A stretch of 64,000 nt of DNA from Methanoculleus horonobensis (GCF_001602375.1 NZ_BCNY01000008.1:122121-186120), one strand, 5' to 3'; positions 9,773 through 17,902 are shown, numbered from the stretch's first letter. Translations and numbers: made by a program. The notes: generated from the letters alone by a model not told the origin.

Positions 9773-10346
9773 TCTCGTCGGCGATGAACCGGGCAACTTC
9801 TTCTTTTTCGAGCAGCGCATCGACGGCGACGAACCGCGCCGGGTCGGCTGCTGCAAGGTTCAGGTAGTTCTCCTGCACCCGTGTAAGGATAGCGGCGTTC
9901 TCGAAATACTCTCTCTTTTTCTCAGGGCAAAGCCTCGATACAGCGTCTTCTATCGGCAGAACCAGGAGGAACGTCCGGTCGGGCCGGATCGACCACCCCT
10001 CATGGATCCCGCGAAGCCAGGAGAGCGGGTCGGGGAGGACGCCGTCGAGGACGACCGGCTGGTAGGCGAACCGCGAGTCGGCGTAGCGGTCGGAGATGAC
10101 GAGCTTTCCCTCGTCGAGGGCGGGCCGGATCACCGTATCGATATGCGCGGCGTGGTCGGCGCAGAAGAGGAGCGCCTCGGTGATCGGATCCATCCGCTCG
10201 GCGATCGCACGCCGCACCGACTCGCCGACCCAGGTGGCGCCGGGTTCGCGGGTGAAGAGGGGGTCGAGGTCGGCGAGCAGTTCATGGAGACGGGCAAGAA
10301 GCGTGCTCTTGCCGCTCCCGTCGATCCCTTCGATGGTGATCAGCAC
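9729..10346 (-). CDS. tmk: Thymidylate kinase (dTMP kinase)
   Basis: 205 residues; phosphorylates dTMP to dTDP. The P-loop GIDGSGKS lies near the N-terminus, the DRY-type motif is [14 protein letters not shown], and a DH-rich lid region follows. The frame runs far upstream, but GTG 10346 is the likely start: GGAGG lies 8 bases before it and the protein then begins [10 protein letters not shown], as in the family. ATG 10367 has no such site. The start overlaps the stop of the HisA-like gene by 7 bases, and the 3' end overlaps valS tail to tail. Confidence 0.93.
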   Translation of the reverse strand: MLITIEGIDGSGKSTLLARLHELLADLDPLFTREPGATWVGESVRRAIAERMDPITEALLFCADHAAHIDTVIRPALDEGKLVISDRYADSRFAYQPVVLDGVLPDPLSWLRGIHEGWSIRPDRTFLLVLPIEDAVSRLCPEKKREYFENAAILTRVQENYLNLAAADPARFVAVDALLEKEEVARFIADEIRAGARSSRRRPRA

Positions 10347-11020
10347 GGGCGTCCCCTCCGGAGCCATTCGAGCGGCACCGTGCCGTGATGAACGGCGGTC
10401 GCTATGATCGCGCCGTCGAACCCGGCGTCGGCGAGGAGATGGATGTCGTCGACCCCGGCGACCCCGCCCCCGTAGAGGAGACGGCCGGGGTAGCACGCCC
10501 GCATCTCGTCGAGTTCCTCTCTGACGAGGCCCCGTTCCGTCCCCACGGCACCGATATTGAGGAGGATGCACCCCTCAAACGAGAGTGCCGCCGCACGGCG
10601 GAGCATCTCCGAAGACCGGATGCCCCAGGGGAGCACCCGACCGTCTTTGACGTCGATGCTGAGATATCCGGTCTGGTAGGCTGCAAGGTCCTCGATCGCT
10701 TTCGCGGCCGTCTCCGTGCCGACGACCGGCGTCACGCCCGCGACCGCGGCGCATTCGGCGGGCGACCGGCAGCCCCTATCGAGGTAGCATCGCTCGACCA
10801 TGGCGGCGCAGCGCCGGACGAGGTCGTCCTGCGGCGTCCTGCCCTGGAGGCTCTCGAGGTCGGCGATGTAGAGGTACCGGGGCGCGAGAGCGGATAGGTA
10901 GGCTTCCGGTTCGGCCGAGGGGGCAAGTCCCCAGGTCAGCGGCCGGTAATCGGCACGGTCTCCGGACTTCCCGTGCACAACGAGACCGCCTGCCAGATCG
11001 ACTGCAAGAATCAGTTCCAT
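10340..11020 (-). CDS. HisA/HisF-related TIM-barrel protein
   Basis: About 226 residues with the barrel pattern of ProFAR isomerase: ILAVDLAGGLVVHGKSGD at the N-terminus (HisA has the corresponding D-x-x-x-G-x-x-V), YIADLESLQG in the middle, and the phosphate-binding YGGGVAGVDD and GAIIATAVHHG late. Several HisA catalytic features are changed, so a paralogue outside histidine biosynthesis is likely (COG1411-like, from memory). ATG 11020 leaves 44 bases to the divergent mfnB; ATG 11056 would leave only 8. The gene is coupled to tmk. Confidence 0.75.
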   Translation of the reverse strand: MELILAVDLAGGLVVHGKSGDRADYRPLTWGLAPSAEPEAYLSALAPRYLYIADLESLQGRTPQDDLVRRCAAMVERCYLDRGCRSPAECAAVAGVTPVVGTETAAKAIEDLAAYQTGYLSIDVKDGRVLPWGIRSSEMLRRAAALSFEGCILLNIGAVGTERGLVREELDEMRACYPGRLLYGGGVAGVDDIHLLADAGFDGAIIATAVHHGTVPLEWLRRGRPC

Positions 11021-11064
11021 GTCCTCAACGTAATCACTATTAGGGTGAAGGATCATTAATTTCT

Positions 11065-11754
11065 ATGCAATTACTCGTCAGTCCAAGCAGCATTGAGGAG
11101 GCAAGAAGCTCGCTTTCCGCTGACATCATTGACGTGAAGAAACCCTCGGAGGGGTCGCTGGGCGCAAATTTTCCCTGGATTATCCGGGGAATCAAGGAGA
11201 TCGCCGGTAAGAAGCCTGTCAGCGCTGCAATCGGGGACAATGAGTATAAACCGGGAACCGCAGCTCTTTCTGCATACGGCGCCGCGCACGCCGGTGCCGA
11301 TTATATCAAGGTCGGCCTGATGTTCGACGGGGACGACCGTGCCCGCGAGGTCATCGAAGCGGTGACCACAGCGGTGAAGCGTGAATTCCCCGAGAAATAC
11401 GTCGTCATCGCGGGCTATGCTGATTTTGCGAGGATGGGCACGATCTCCCCGCTCGCGATCAGTTCTCTGGTCGCGGACGCCGGGGCCGACGTCGCCATGA
11501 TCGACACCGGTATTAAAGATGGGAAGAGTCTCTTTGAGTTCATGGATGAAGAGACACTGACCAGGTTCACCGAGCGGAATCGGGAACTCGGGTTGCAGAC
11601 GGCTCTTGCCGGTTCGCTGAAGTTCGAGGATCTCGATGCCTTAAAGCGGATCGACCCCGAGATCATTGGTGTCCGGGGGATGGTCTGCGGAGGCGACCGA
11701 ACGACGGTGGTCAGGGCGGAACTGGTGGAAAAAGCAATGATGATGCTCAGGTGA
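11065..11754 (+). CDS. mfnB: (5-formylfuran-3-yl)methyl phosphate synthase, methanofuran biosynthesis
   Basis: 229 residues, DUF556-type TIM barrel. MfnB condenses two molecules of glyceraldehyde-3-phosphate to the furan precursor of methanofuran, the C1 carrier of the first step of methanogenesis. Visible: N-terminal Schiff-base lysine region DVKKPSEGSLGAN (Lys25/26), a second lysine strand YIKVGLMFDG, and the MIDTGIKDGKSLF segment with the active-site Asp/Lys. Length and motifs match methanogen enzymes. guaB follows after 3 bases, so the pair is probably one transcript. Confidence 0.93.
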   Translation: MQLLVSPSSIEEARSSLSADIIDVKKPSEGSLGANFPWIIRGIKEIAGKKPVSAAIGDNEYKPGTAALSAYGAAHAGADYIKVGLMFDGDDRAREVIEAVTTAVKREFPEKYVVIAGYADFARMGTISPLAISSLVADAGADVAMIDTGIKDGKSLFEFMDEETLTRFTERNRELGLQTALAGSLKFEDLDALKRIDPEIIGVRGMVCGGDRTTVVRAELVEKAMMMLR

Positions 11755-11757
11755 TGT

Positions 11758-13224
11758 ATGTACATCGAGAAGATGCAACTGGAGACAACGTTTACGTTCG
11801 ACGACGTGCTTCTTGAGCCCGCCGAATCATGGGTCGAGCCCGACGAGGCCGATGTCAGGTCGCGGTTCTCGCGCAACATCCCCCTGACCATCCCCCTCGT
11901 GAGCGCCGCGATGGATACGGTGACCGAATCGGTGATGGCGATAACCATGGCCCGTGAAGGCGGCATCGGTGTCATCCACCGGAATATGACCTCTGAACGC
12001 GAGGTCGCCGAGGTCAGGGTCGTCAAGCAGGCCGAGGATCTGATCGAGCGCGAGGTCGTGGCGGTCGGTCCCGAGGCCACGGTCACCGACGTGGAACGGG
12101 TCATGCGGCAGTACGGTATCGGCGGCGTGCCCGTCATCGAGAACGATAAGGTGATCGGCATCGTCAGCCGCAGGGACATCAGGGCGATCCTCCCGAAACG
12201 CGGCGAGGCGAAGATCACTGCCTACATGACGAAGAAGCTGATCACGGCCTCCGAGGATATCACGGCGGAGAACGCGCTCGAGACGATGTATGCGAACAAG
12301 GTCGAGCGTCTCCCGGTCGTGGACGCCGAGGGGCGTCTGGTCGGCATCATCACGATGCGGGATATCCTCGAGAAGCGGCAGTATCCCCGCGCGAACCGCG
12401 ATATCAACGGGAAACTCCGGGTCGCCGCCGCGGTGGGCCCCTTCGACTTCAAGCGGGCGATGATGCTCGTCGAGGCAGGGGTCGACGCCCTGGTGGTGGA
12501 CTGCGCTCACGGCCACAACATGAACGTCGTCAAAGCGGTCGGGGAGATCAAGGCGAGCGTCGCCGTCGACGTGGTGGCCGGGAACATCGCGACGAAGCAT
12601 GCGGCCTCGACCCTTGCCGGAACCGTCGACGGGCTGAAGGTGGGCATCGGGCCGGGCTCCATCTGCACGACGAGGATCGTCGCGGGCGTGGGCGTGCCGC
12701 AGGTCTCCGCGATCGCGAACGTCGCCGAGGTGGCGCACGACGCCGACGTGCCGGTGGTCGCCGACGGCGGCATCAGGTACTCGGGGGATATCGCGAAGGC
12801 GATCGCCGCCGGCGCGGACTGTATCATGGCGGGCAGCCTCTTTGCCGGCACCGACGAGGCGCCGGGGAGGGTCACGACGATCAAGGGCCGGCGCTACAAG
12901 CAGTACCGCGGGATGGGATCGCTCGGCGTCATGAGCAGCGGCGAATCGAGCGACCGCTACTTCCAGAAGAAGGAGTTCGGGAGAACCAAGTTTGTCCCCG
13001 AAGGCGTCGAGGGAGTCACGCCCTACGTCGGCCATGTATCGGATGTCATCTACCAGCTTGTCGGCGGCCTGAAGTCCGCCATGGGCTATACGGGTTCAAA
13101 GACAGTGGCGGATCTGAAGAGGAACGGCAGGTTCCTCAGGATCACGCCCGCGGGGTATGGCGAGAGCCACCCGCACAACATCATGATCACCGACGAGGCG
13201 CCGAACTACCGCCTCTTCGAGTGA
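11758..13224 (+). CDS. guaB: IMP dehydrogenase
   Basis: 488 residues; oxidises IMP to XMP with NAD+, the committed step to GMP. The barrel starts with TFDDVLLEP; two CBS domains are inserted at about residues 95-215; the catalytic loop is GIGPGSICTTR with Cys303; the flap and MGSLGVMSSGESSDRYFQK segments follow. The start at ATG 11758 lies three bases after mfnB; ATG 11773 gives MQLETTFTFDD and is also possible. An HTH regulator gene follows after a short AT-rich gap. Confidence 0.96.
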   Translation: MYIEKMQLETTFTFDDVLLEPAESWVEPDEADVRSRFSRNIPLTIPLVSAAMDTVTESVMAITMAREGGIGVIHRNMTSEREVAEVRVVKQAEDLIEREVVAVGPEATVTDVERVMRQYGIGGVPVIENDKVIGIVSRRDIRAILPKRGEAKITAYMTKKLITASEDITAENALETMYANKVERLPVVDAEGRLVGIITMRDILEKRQYPRANRDINGKLRVAAAVGPFDFKRAMMLVEAGVDALVVDCAHGHNMNVVKAVGEIKASVAVDVVAGNIATKHAASTLAGTVDGLKVGIGPGSICTTRIVAGVGVPQVSAIANVAEVAHDADVPVVADGGIRYSGDIAKAIAAGADCIMAGSLFAGTDEAPGRVTTIKGRRYKQYRGMGSLGVMSSGESSDRYFQKKEFGRTKFVPEGVEGVTPYVGHVSDVIYQLVGGLKSAMGYTGSKTVADLKRNGRFLRITPAGYGESHPHNIMITDEAPNYRLFE

Positions 13225-13245
13225 TACTTTTTTATGGCAAAGTCA

Positions 13246-13260
13246 CTAACATTTAGTTAG
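13246..13260. promoter_or_regulatory. Inverted-repeat operator abutting the HTH regulator gene
   Basis: CTAAC-ATTTA-GTTAG is a perfect 5-bp inverted repeat ending one base before the ATG at 13262. Its position over the likely transcription start, just upstream of an HTH gene, suggests autoregulation. This is inferred from sequence only. Confidence 0.55.
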
Positions 13261-13261
13261 C

Positions 13262-13885
13262 ATGCTCGATGGCAGTGACGTTTCCCGTCTCCTCGATATC
13301 CTGGGAAACCGGAACAGACGGCGAATAATTGAACTGCTGAGGCAGAAACCGTGTTTTGTGACCGAGATCTCCGAGCGCCTGGTGCTCAGTCCGAAAGCGG
13401 TGATAGAACACCTGCAGATGATGGAGCGCGAGCAACTCCTCGTATCCTATCAGGATGAACGCAGGCGAAAGTATTACTACCTCTCGCATGACATCAATGT
13501 CATCGTAAACCTGCAAAAGCAGGACGGGGTTACGCTTCCCTCCGTTGAAGAGAACCAGAGAACACGATTTGCAAGAAACCTCGGGGCGTTCAAGAGGATG
13601 GTTCGGGCTCGCGACGAACTGCTGGATAACCTCGAACAACTGGAGCGGGAGATCGAATCGAGGTTCGCCGAGGTCATGCGCATGCGGGGGAACTTCGTCG
13701 CCGACGACGGGGATCTGGAGATCATCCTCGCCCTCTCACATGCCGATCTGCGCCTCGCTGAACTCGAGGAAGTGAGCAGCCTGTCCACGGATGAGCTGAA
13801 ACAGAGACTGGGCAACCTCACACACACGGGGGTTGTCGAGCGAATCAACGACCGATACCGGATACGTGGTACACATGGCGAATAA
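13262..13885 (+). CDS. ArsR-type winged-helix transcriptional regulator
   Basis: 207 residues. Residues 8-75 form a winged HTH (LLDILGNRNRRRIIELL, VTEISERLVLSPKAVIEHL, then the wing DERRRKYYYLS). A coiled-coil-like middle (FKRMVRARDELLDNLEQLEREI) could dimerise, and a C-terminal segment (STDELKQRLGNLTHTGVVERI) looks like a second small HTH. No metal-binding cysteine pair is seen, so the signal is unknown. An inverted repeat ends one base before the start codon. The 3' end overlaps the next gene by 11 bases. Confidence 0.85.
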   Translation: MLDGSDVSRLLDILGNRNRRRIIELLRQKPCFVTEISERLVLSPKAVIEHLQMMEREQLLVSYQDERRRKYYYLSHDINVIVNLQKQDGVTLPSVEENQRTRFARNLGAFKRMVRARDELLDNLEQLEREIESRFAEVMRMRGNFVADDGDLEIILALSHADLRLAELEEVSSLSTDELKQRLGNLTHTGVVERINDRYRIRGTHGE

Positions 13886-14294
13886 CCCATACGACGAAAT
13901 GTTTCGAGACATCGCGCGGCTGATGGAGAAGATCTTAAGCGAGATGCCCCAGAGCGACCCGAAGATCATCGGGTTCACCATCATCGGCGGACTGCCCGAG
14001 GGGACTTCCTACCCCGAGTTCGCCGAAGACGAGGATGGGGAGTCCGATGTCGAGGTGGTCGAAGGGGACGACTGCATCTACATCACCGCAATGGCGGATG
14101 CCCGGGCGGACGGTGCCCCATACGTCACGTTCCAGGAAGACTCCGTGACCCTCTGCACCGGGGGTGACGAGGAGACGGTCATCGATCTCGACTGCGAGAT
14201 CGATATACTGCACAGTTTCTACAACGTGCAGCACGGCGTGATCGATGCCGTCTGCCCAAAGAAGAGCGCACCGGGCGAAGTCGCCCGGTCTTGA
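13875..14294 (+). CDS. Small acidic protein, possibly alpha-crystallin/Hsp20-like
   Basis: 139 residues from ATG 13875, which overlaps the regulator gene by 11 bases. The N-terminus is helical (MANNPYDEMFRDIARLMEKI), followed by GFTIIGGLPEG, a strongly acidic stretch and beta-rich segments (DCIYITAMADARADGA, DSVTLCTGGDEE). The arrangement recalls small heat-shock-like proteins encoded next to HTH regulators in archaea, but I cannot prove the fold. Its last residues are encoded by a perfect hairpin that also looks like the terminator. Confidence 0.7.
   Translation: MANNPYDEMFRDIARLMEKILSEMPQSDPKIIGFTIIGGLPEGTSYPEFAEDEDGESDVEVVEGDDCIYITAMADARADGAPYVTFQEDSVTLCTGGDEETVIDLDCEIDILHSFYNVQHGVIDAVCPKKSAPGEVARS
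14270..14289 (+). terminator. Terminator-like hairpin embedded in the 3' end of the preceding gene
   Basis: ACCGGGCG/CGCCCGGT is a perfect 8-bp stem with a 4-base loop, lying wholly inside the last codons before TGA 14292-14294 and followed by TCTTGAACC. It is the only strong stem after this two-gene unit. Confidence 0.5.
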
Positions 14295-14399
14295 ACCATC
14301 TTACTCTTTTGCAGCGGACACCCGCCGTGACCCGGTGCTTTGCCAACCCTGAACCAGGTAGGGAACGGGACGTCCAGAACTTGTCTTGACTTCGCGCTC

Positions 14400-14560
14400 T
14401 TCGCGGCTTCGCGTGAGGCATAGCGCAGGAGCGACATTATCTCACGCGCAGTGCGAGCGCAAGCGATCTTGAGCACCGCCAGGTGCGAGCCGCGACTGTC
14501 CGCAGGACGGGAGCGTGAGAAGCCGTAGGCTTCGAGCTGCGAAGGACGCAAAAAGCGGCA
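14400..14560. repeat. Modular short-hairpin intergenic repeat (copy 2)
   Basis: The 330-base gap 14295-14624 has no supported gene. It contains GAGCACCGCCAGGTGCGA (hairpin GCACC/GGTGC) near 14472-14489, a GTCCGCAGGAC stem, a GAAGCCGTAGGCTTC stem and a GCCTCGCGTGAGGC stem. The GAGCACC..GGTGCGA module is shared with copies near 1.27, 24.8, 30.4 and 35.0 kb. Confidence 0.6.
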
Positions 14561-14624
14561 ACAGCCACCAGATCCGTTTTACGTCGTCGCATGAGGCTGC
14601 ATTGCTCGATGCCGGATGTCAAAA

Positions 14625-15143
14625 TCAGTGAAGTGCTGTATCCACACCGGCATCGCGGAGGGCTTCGAGGATCGTCGCCCGGACGCCGTCCGTCGTCTCG
14701 CCTTCGAGAGCCTCACGGAGCGCTACAACCGCCTCTTCACCGCCGATCGTGCCGAGCGACCGGGCTGCGCTCCGTCGAACGAACTCGTTCTCGTCATCTC
14801 GCATCCGTCCGAGCCGCTCGACCGCATGGGGGTCGCCGAGCAGCCCGAGCCCCTTCGCCGCCATGTAGCGGACGTGGTCTTTCTCATCGTCGAGAGCGGC
14901 GACGAGGGGCGCATACGCCCCACCGTCGCCGAGCAGCCCGAGAGCCTCAGCCGCACGATAGCGCACCTTCCAGTCGCCGTCCGAGAGCAGGGCAATGCAG
15001 ACGGGCGCGGCGGGTTTTCCCATCGCCACGAGCCCGTGCATCGCTTCCGCCCGCACCGCCTTGTCCCGGTCGGAGAGCCGAGAGATCAGGGTCTGTATGG
15101 TCAAACGATCGGCTTCAGGTTCAGGGGATATCCTATCAGTCAT
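14625..15143 (-). CDS. HEAT/PBS-lyase-like repeat protein, 172 aa
   Basis: About five tandem HEAT-type helical repeats of roughly 31 residues are visible (AVRAEAMHGLVAMG, KVRYRAAEALGLLGD, HVRYMAAKGLGLLGD, FVRRSAARSLGTIGG, GVRATILEALRDAG). Such proteins are scaffolds or binding modules; the partner is unknown. The frame extends to 15374, but residues before ATG 15143 show no repeat pattern and belong to another small gene read in a different frame. No membrane segment is present. Confidence 0.8.
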   Translation of the reverse strand: MTDRISPEPEADRLTIQTLISRLSDRDKAVRAEAMHGLVAMGKPAAPVCIALLSDGDWKVRYRAAEALGLLGDGGAYAPLVAALDDEKDHVRYMAAKGLGLLGDPHAVERLGRMRDDENEFVRRSAARSLGTIGGEEAVVALREALEGETTDGVRATILEALRDAGVDTALH

Positions 15144-15265
15144 GGTTCCGTCACTTCCGCGGTGTAAACCGGGGCGCACATCAGACGTTGAGGCGGATTC
15201 GTAATAAGTGCTTAGGGCCGCCGGGTCCGTTGCAGGCACCGTATCCCCGCGGCCCACATCGGACG

Positions 15266-15391
15266 TCAGGATAGAAATCCAGAGGCATACATGGCAAGAC
15301 TTGCCAGAACAACGAGACCTGTCCCAAGGATGAGCGGGCCCATAGCGTCGAATAAGGGATCGCTCGCGATCCATTTTCCTAGAGCGTGCAT
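15266..15391 (-). CDS. Small single-span membrane protein, 41 aa (too short for routine ORF calling)
   Basis: ATG 15391, TGA 15266-15268. The peptide begins MHALGKWIASDPLF and continues into one hydrophobic helix (GPLILGTGLVVLASLAMYAS), ending GFLS. A TATA-like AAAATATATATA lies about 28 bases upstream on the minus strand, and GAGG lies about 11 bases before the ATG. Codon use fits the genome (GAC, CTC, GCC), although CTA and TTA also occur. It is upstream of the HEAT-repeat gene on the same strand. Function unknown. Confidence 0.6.
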   Translation of the reverse strand: MHALGKWIASDPLFDAMGPLILGTGLVVLASLAMYASGFLS

Positions 15392-15610
15392 GACACCGGA
15401 TACCTCATCAAGGTATATATATTTTACCAGGGAGATAAAAATAAACCCCGATATATAAGCGTTTTCAATAACGATAATCGCCAGATTACAGGTTCCGGGA
15501 TTATCGAGAGATTCAGGGAGGTTTCTCGGTGCATTCCGTGGGCATGCTGCGCGCCTTCAAAGAGCGAAAGGCCGCTCCGCTGAAACGTTGGAAAAAATGA
15601 AAGAAAGTGA

Positions 15611-15683
15611 CGCCCAGGACGGAATTCGAATCCGTGTCGACGGCGTGACAGGCCGTCATGATAGGCCACTACACTACCTGGGC
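15611..15683 (-). tRNA. tRNA-Asp (anticodon GTC)
   Basis: A full cloverleaf on the minus strand: acceptor GCCCAGG pairs with CCTGGGC, anticodon loop CTGTCAC, T-loop TTCGAAT. No CCA is encoded. It follows tRNA-Tyr by 18 bases and is probably co-transcribed. A run of six T (minus strand) near 15592-15597 suits termination. Confidence 0.95.
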
Positions 15684-15701
15684 ACTCAATGTTCGAGGGG
15701 A

Positions 15702-15808
15702 TCCCGCCTCCCGGATTCGAACCGGGGACATCGCGGTAGCCGCGCAGTTCGCCCGAGAGCGAAGACCATACTACAGCCGCGCACTCTACCAGTCTGAGTT
15801 AAGGCGGG
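15702..15808 (-). tRNA. tRNA-Tyr (anticodon GTA) with a 33-nt intron
   Basis: Minus-strand cloverleaf of 74 bases interrupted by 33. Acceptor CCCGCCT/AGGCGGG has the C1-G72 pair typical of archaeal and eukaryotic tRNA-Tyr, with A73 and no encoded CCA. The anticodon stem CGCGG/CCGCG frames loop CTGTAG plus A38; the intron sits at the canonical position after base 37. The T-arm is CCCGGTTCGAATCCGGG. Confidence 0.93.
15738..15770 (-). other. tRNA-Tyr intron (canonical position 37/38)
   Basis: 33 bases that must be removed to restore the 7-base anticodon loop. The insert itself contains a CGCTCTCGGGCG-type stem and the GCGCGGC segment that repeats the anticodon-stem sequence, consistent with a bulge-helix-bulge substrate of the tRNA splicing endonuclease. 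Confidence 0.85.
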
Positions 15809-15840
15809 TCTCTGCTCTAATAATGTTAGATAGAGTTGTT

Positions 15841-15850
15841 ATTAAATATT
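15841..15850 (-). promoter_or_regulatory. TATA box of the tRNA-Tyr/tRNA-Asp unit
   Basis: AATATTTAAT on the minus strand lies 33-42 bases before the tRNA-Tyr 5' end, the usual distance when a short 5' leader is removed by RNase P. Confidence 0.55.
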
Positions 15851-15891
15851 TCGCAAAATCTGCGGAGATCGGTAGAAGACGGACGTTATTC

Positions 15892-15899
15892 TTTATATA
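15892..15899 (+). promoter_or_regulatory. TATA box upstream of the LeuA-family gene
   Basis: TTTATATA is centred 26 bases before the ATG at 15922, which opens a 20-codon frame overlapping the start of the LeuA-family gene. The message may therefore begin at or next to that ATG. Confidence 0.6.
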
Positions 15900-15952
15900 C
15901 AACCTCAGATAACGAGTAAGTATGAACCCTACAAACGCTGAAGCACGCAGGA

Positions 15953-17494
15953 ATGCTGAAGCGTACTGTCTTCTTCACCGATAGCCGTGCGAACAAGAAC
16001 GTCACTGTTTTCGACACCACACTGCGCGACGGTGAACAAACACCGGGCATCTCGTTCACGCTCGAAGAGAAACTCGGTATTGCTGAACAGCTCTCCGGAA
16101 TAGGAGTCCATGCCATCGAAGCGGGCTTTCCCGCATCCTCGGATGCCGAACGCGAGATAGTCCGGGCCATCACGAATCTCGGGCTCTCCGCACAGGTCTG
16201 CGGCCTTGCGCGGTCGCTCCGGGCCGACGTTGATGCGTGCATCGACTGCGGCGTCGACATGGTCCACGTCTTCATCCCGACCTCCGACGTCCAGCGCGAG
16301 TACACCATCAAAAAGACCCGCGAGCAGGTACTCGAGGCCACCGGCGATATCATCGCGTATGCGCGCGACCACGTCGACCGGTGCATGTTCTCCGCGATGG
16401 ACGCCACGAGGACCGACTGGGATTACCTGATAGAGGTATACCGTGTTGCGGTGGACGCCGGAGCGACGATCATCAACGTGCCCGACACGGTCGGGGTGAT
16501 CACCCCGACGGCCATGAAACGCCTCATCGAGCGGATCGACCGCGAGGTGAACTGCCTGATCGATGTCCACTGCCACAACGACTTCGGGCTTGCGACGGCG
16601 AACACCATCGCGGCGGTCGAGGCCGGCGCCTCCCAGGTGCAGGTGACGGTGAACGGCATCGGCGAGCGGGCGGGCAACGCCGACCTCGCGCAGACGGTGA
16701 TGGCGCTCTCGTCCATTTACGGCATCGATACCGGCATCAGGACGACTGGCCTCGTCGAGACCTCGAGGCTCGTCGCCCGCTACGCGGGGATGAGCATCCC
16801 GGCAACGCACCCGATCGTCGGCGAGAACGCCTTTGCTCACGAGAGCGGGATCCACTCCCACGGCGTCATCACCCGGTCGGACACGTTCGAGCCGGGGATC
16901 ATGACGCCAGAGATGGTCGGGCACCGGCGCAGGCTGAAACTCGGCAAACACGCCGGGAGGCATGCGGTCAAGCAGATGCTCGGCGAGGTGCACATGGAGC
17001 CCGCCGATGAACAGATCGACGAGATCGTCATCAGGGTGAAGGCGATTGCCGGCAAGGGCAAGCGGGTTACGGACGCGGACCTCTACGAGATCGCGGAGAG
17101 CGTCATGCAACTCGCACCCGACGAGAAGACCCTGGAGCTCCAGGACGTCGCCATCATGACCGGCAACCACGTCATCCCGACGGCAAGCGTCAGGGCGACC
17201 GTCGACGGCGTCGAGCACACCTTCTCGAGCATCGGCAACGGTCCGGTGGACGCGGCCGTGCGGGCGATCCTCGGGATCATCCCCGCCCCGGTTATCTTGA
17301 AGGAGTTCAACATCGAGGCGATCTCCGGAGGCACCGACGCTCTCGGGCACGTCACCATCGCCGTCGAGGATGAGCGGGGCCGGGTCTTCGATGCCAGCGC
17401 CTCGAGCGACGACATCATCCTCGCGTCGGTCGAGGCGGTGATCAACGCGATCAACCTCGTCTGCCGGACGCACAAACACGACCGCAAGGAGTGA
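15953..17494 (+). CDS. leuA: 2-isopropylmalate synthase / (R)-citramalate synthase family
   Basis: 513 residues. The N-terminal HMGL-like barrel shows FDTTLRDGEQTPG (metal and 2-oxoacid binding), the HCHNDFGLATAN metal histidines and NGIGERAGNADL. A C-terminal allosteric dimer domain from about residue 375 (GKGKRVTDADLYEIAE) marks a regulated synthase rather than the shorter AksA homocitrate synthase. Length favours LeuA; citramalate synthase (isoleucine route) is the main alternative. ATG 15953 is the only good in-frame start; a 20-codon frame from 15922 runs across it. The gene is divergent from the tRNA pair. Confidence 0.88.
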   Translation: MLKRTVFFTDSRANKNVTVFDTTLRDGEQTPGISFTLEEKLGIAEQLSGIGVHAIEAGFPASSDAEREIVRAITNLGLSAQVCGLARSLRADVDACIDCGVDMVHVFIPTSDVQREYTIKKTREQVLEATGDIIAYARDHVDRCMFSAMDATRTDWDYLIEVYRVAVDAGATIINVPDTVGVITPTAMKRLIERIDREVNCLIDVHCHNDFGLATANTIAAVEAGASQVQVTVNGIGERAGNADLAQTVMALSSIYGIDTGIRTTGLVETSRLVARYAGMSIPATHPIVGENAFAHESGIHSHGVITRSDTFEPGIMTPEMVGHRRRLKLGKHAGRHAVKQMLGEVHMEPADEQIDEIVIRVKAIAGKGKRVTDADLYEIAESVMQLAPDEKTLELQDVAIMTGNHVIPTASVRATVDGVEHTFSSIGNGPVDAAVRAILGIIPAPVILKEFNIEAISGGTDALGHVTIAVEDERGRVFDASASSDDIILASVEAVINAINLVCRTHKHDRKE

Positions 17495-17530
17495 GCGACT
17501 CACTCCGTTTTTACAAAAAAAGTTGACGGA

Positions 17531-17902
17531 TCAGGCGGAGCCGGGGGGCTGCTGTTTGCCTTCCAGCGCTCCCCTGACCTGCGCGGATAACTGCTCGAAC
17601 CTGCCCTGCAGCGCCTTCTCCTGTTTCTCGAGCGACTTGACGCGGAGATCGAGCGTCTCGATGCGTTCGTTTAAGGACGCGAGCACCTGCTCCTTGCTCT
17701 TCTGCATCATGACGCTGCCGACATTCATGAAGACCGCCGCATCCTCGGGGACGTCGGCCAGGTCCTCGACCGCGCGCCTGGCTTCGCGGATCGTCATCTC
17801 GTACTGTGCCTTCTGCGATACTACGGTCTGGAGCTGCTGCTGCATCTGCTGAAGCATCGCCAGCTGGTTCTGCACTTTTGGCGGGATGTTTTCCATATTC
17901 AT
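17531..17902 (-). CDS. pfdB: Prefoldin subunit beta
   Basis: 123 residues: two long coiled-coil helices (VQNQLAMLQQMQQQLQTVV and ERIETLDLRVKSLEKQEKAL) joined by a short beta hairpin (FMNVGSVMMQKSKEQVL), the prefoldin beta pattern. With the alpha subunit it forms the hexameric jellyfish chaperone that passes unfolded chains to the thermosome. ATG 17902 follows the pcc1-frame stop directly, with GAGGAG just upstream; the AT-rich stretch before it may also hold its own promoter. It is the last gene of the superoperon. Confidence 0.95.
   Translation of the reverse strand: MNMENIPPKVQNQLAMLQQMQQQLQTVVSQKAQYEMTIREARRAVEDLADVPEDAAVFMNVGSVMMQKSKEQVLASLNERIETLDLRVKSLEKQEKALQGRFEQLSAQVRGALEGKQQPPGSA

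Noticed and set aside
15929..17503. 524-codon open frame antisense to the LeuA-family gene
   Set aside because: Shadow frame with Asp/His/Arg-rich composition; the + strand shows complete HMGL-like motifs.
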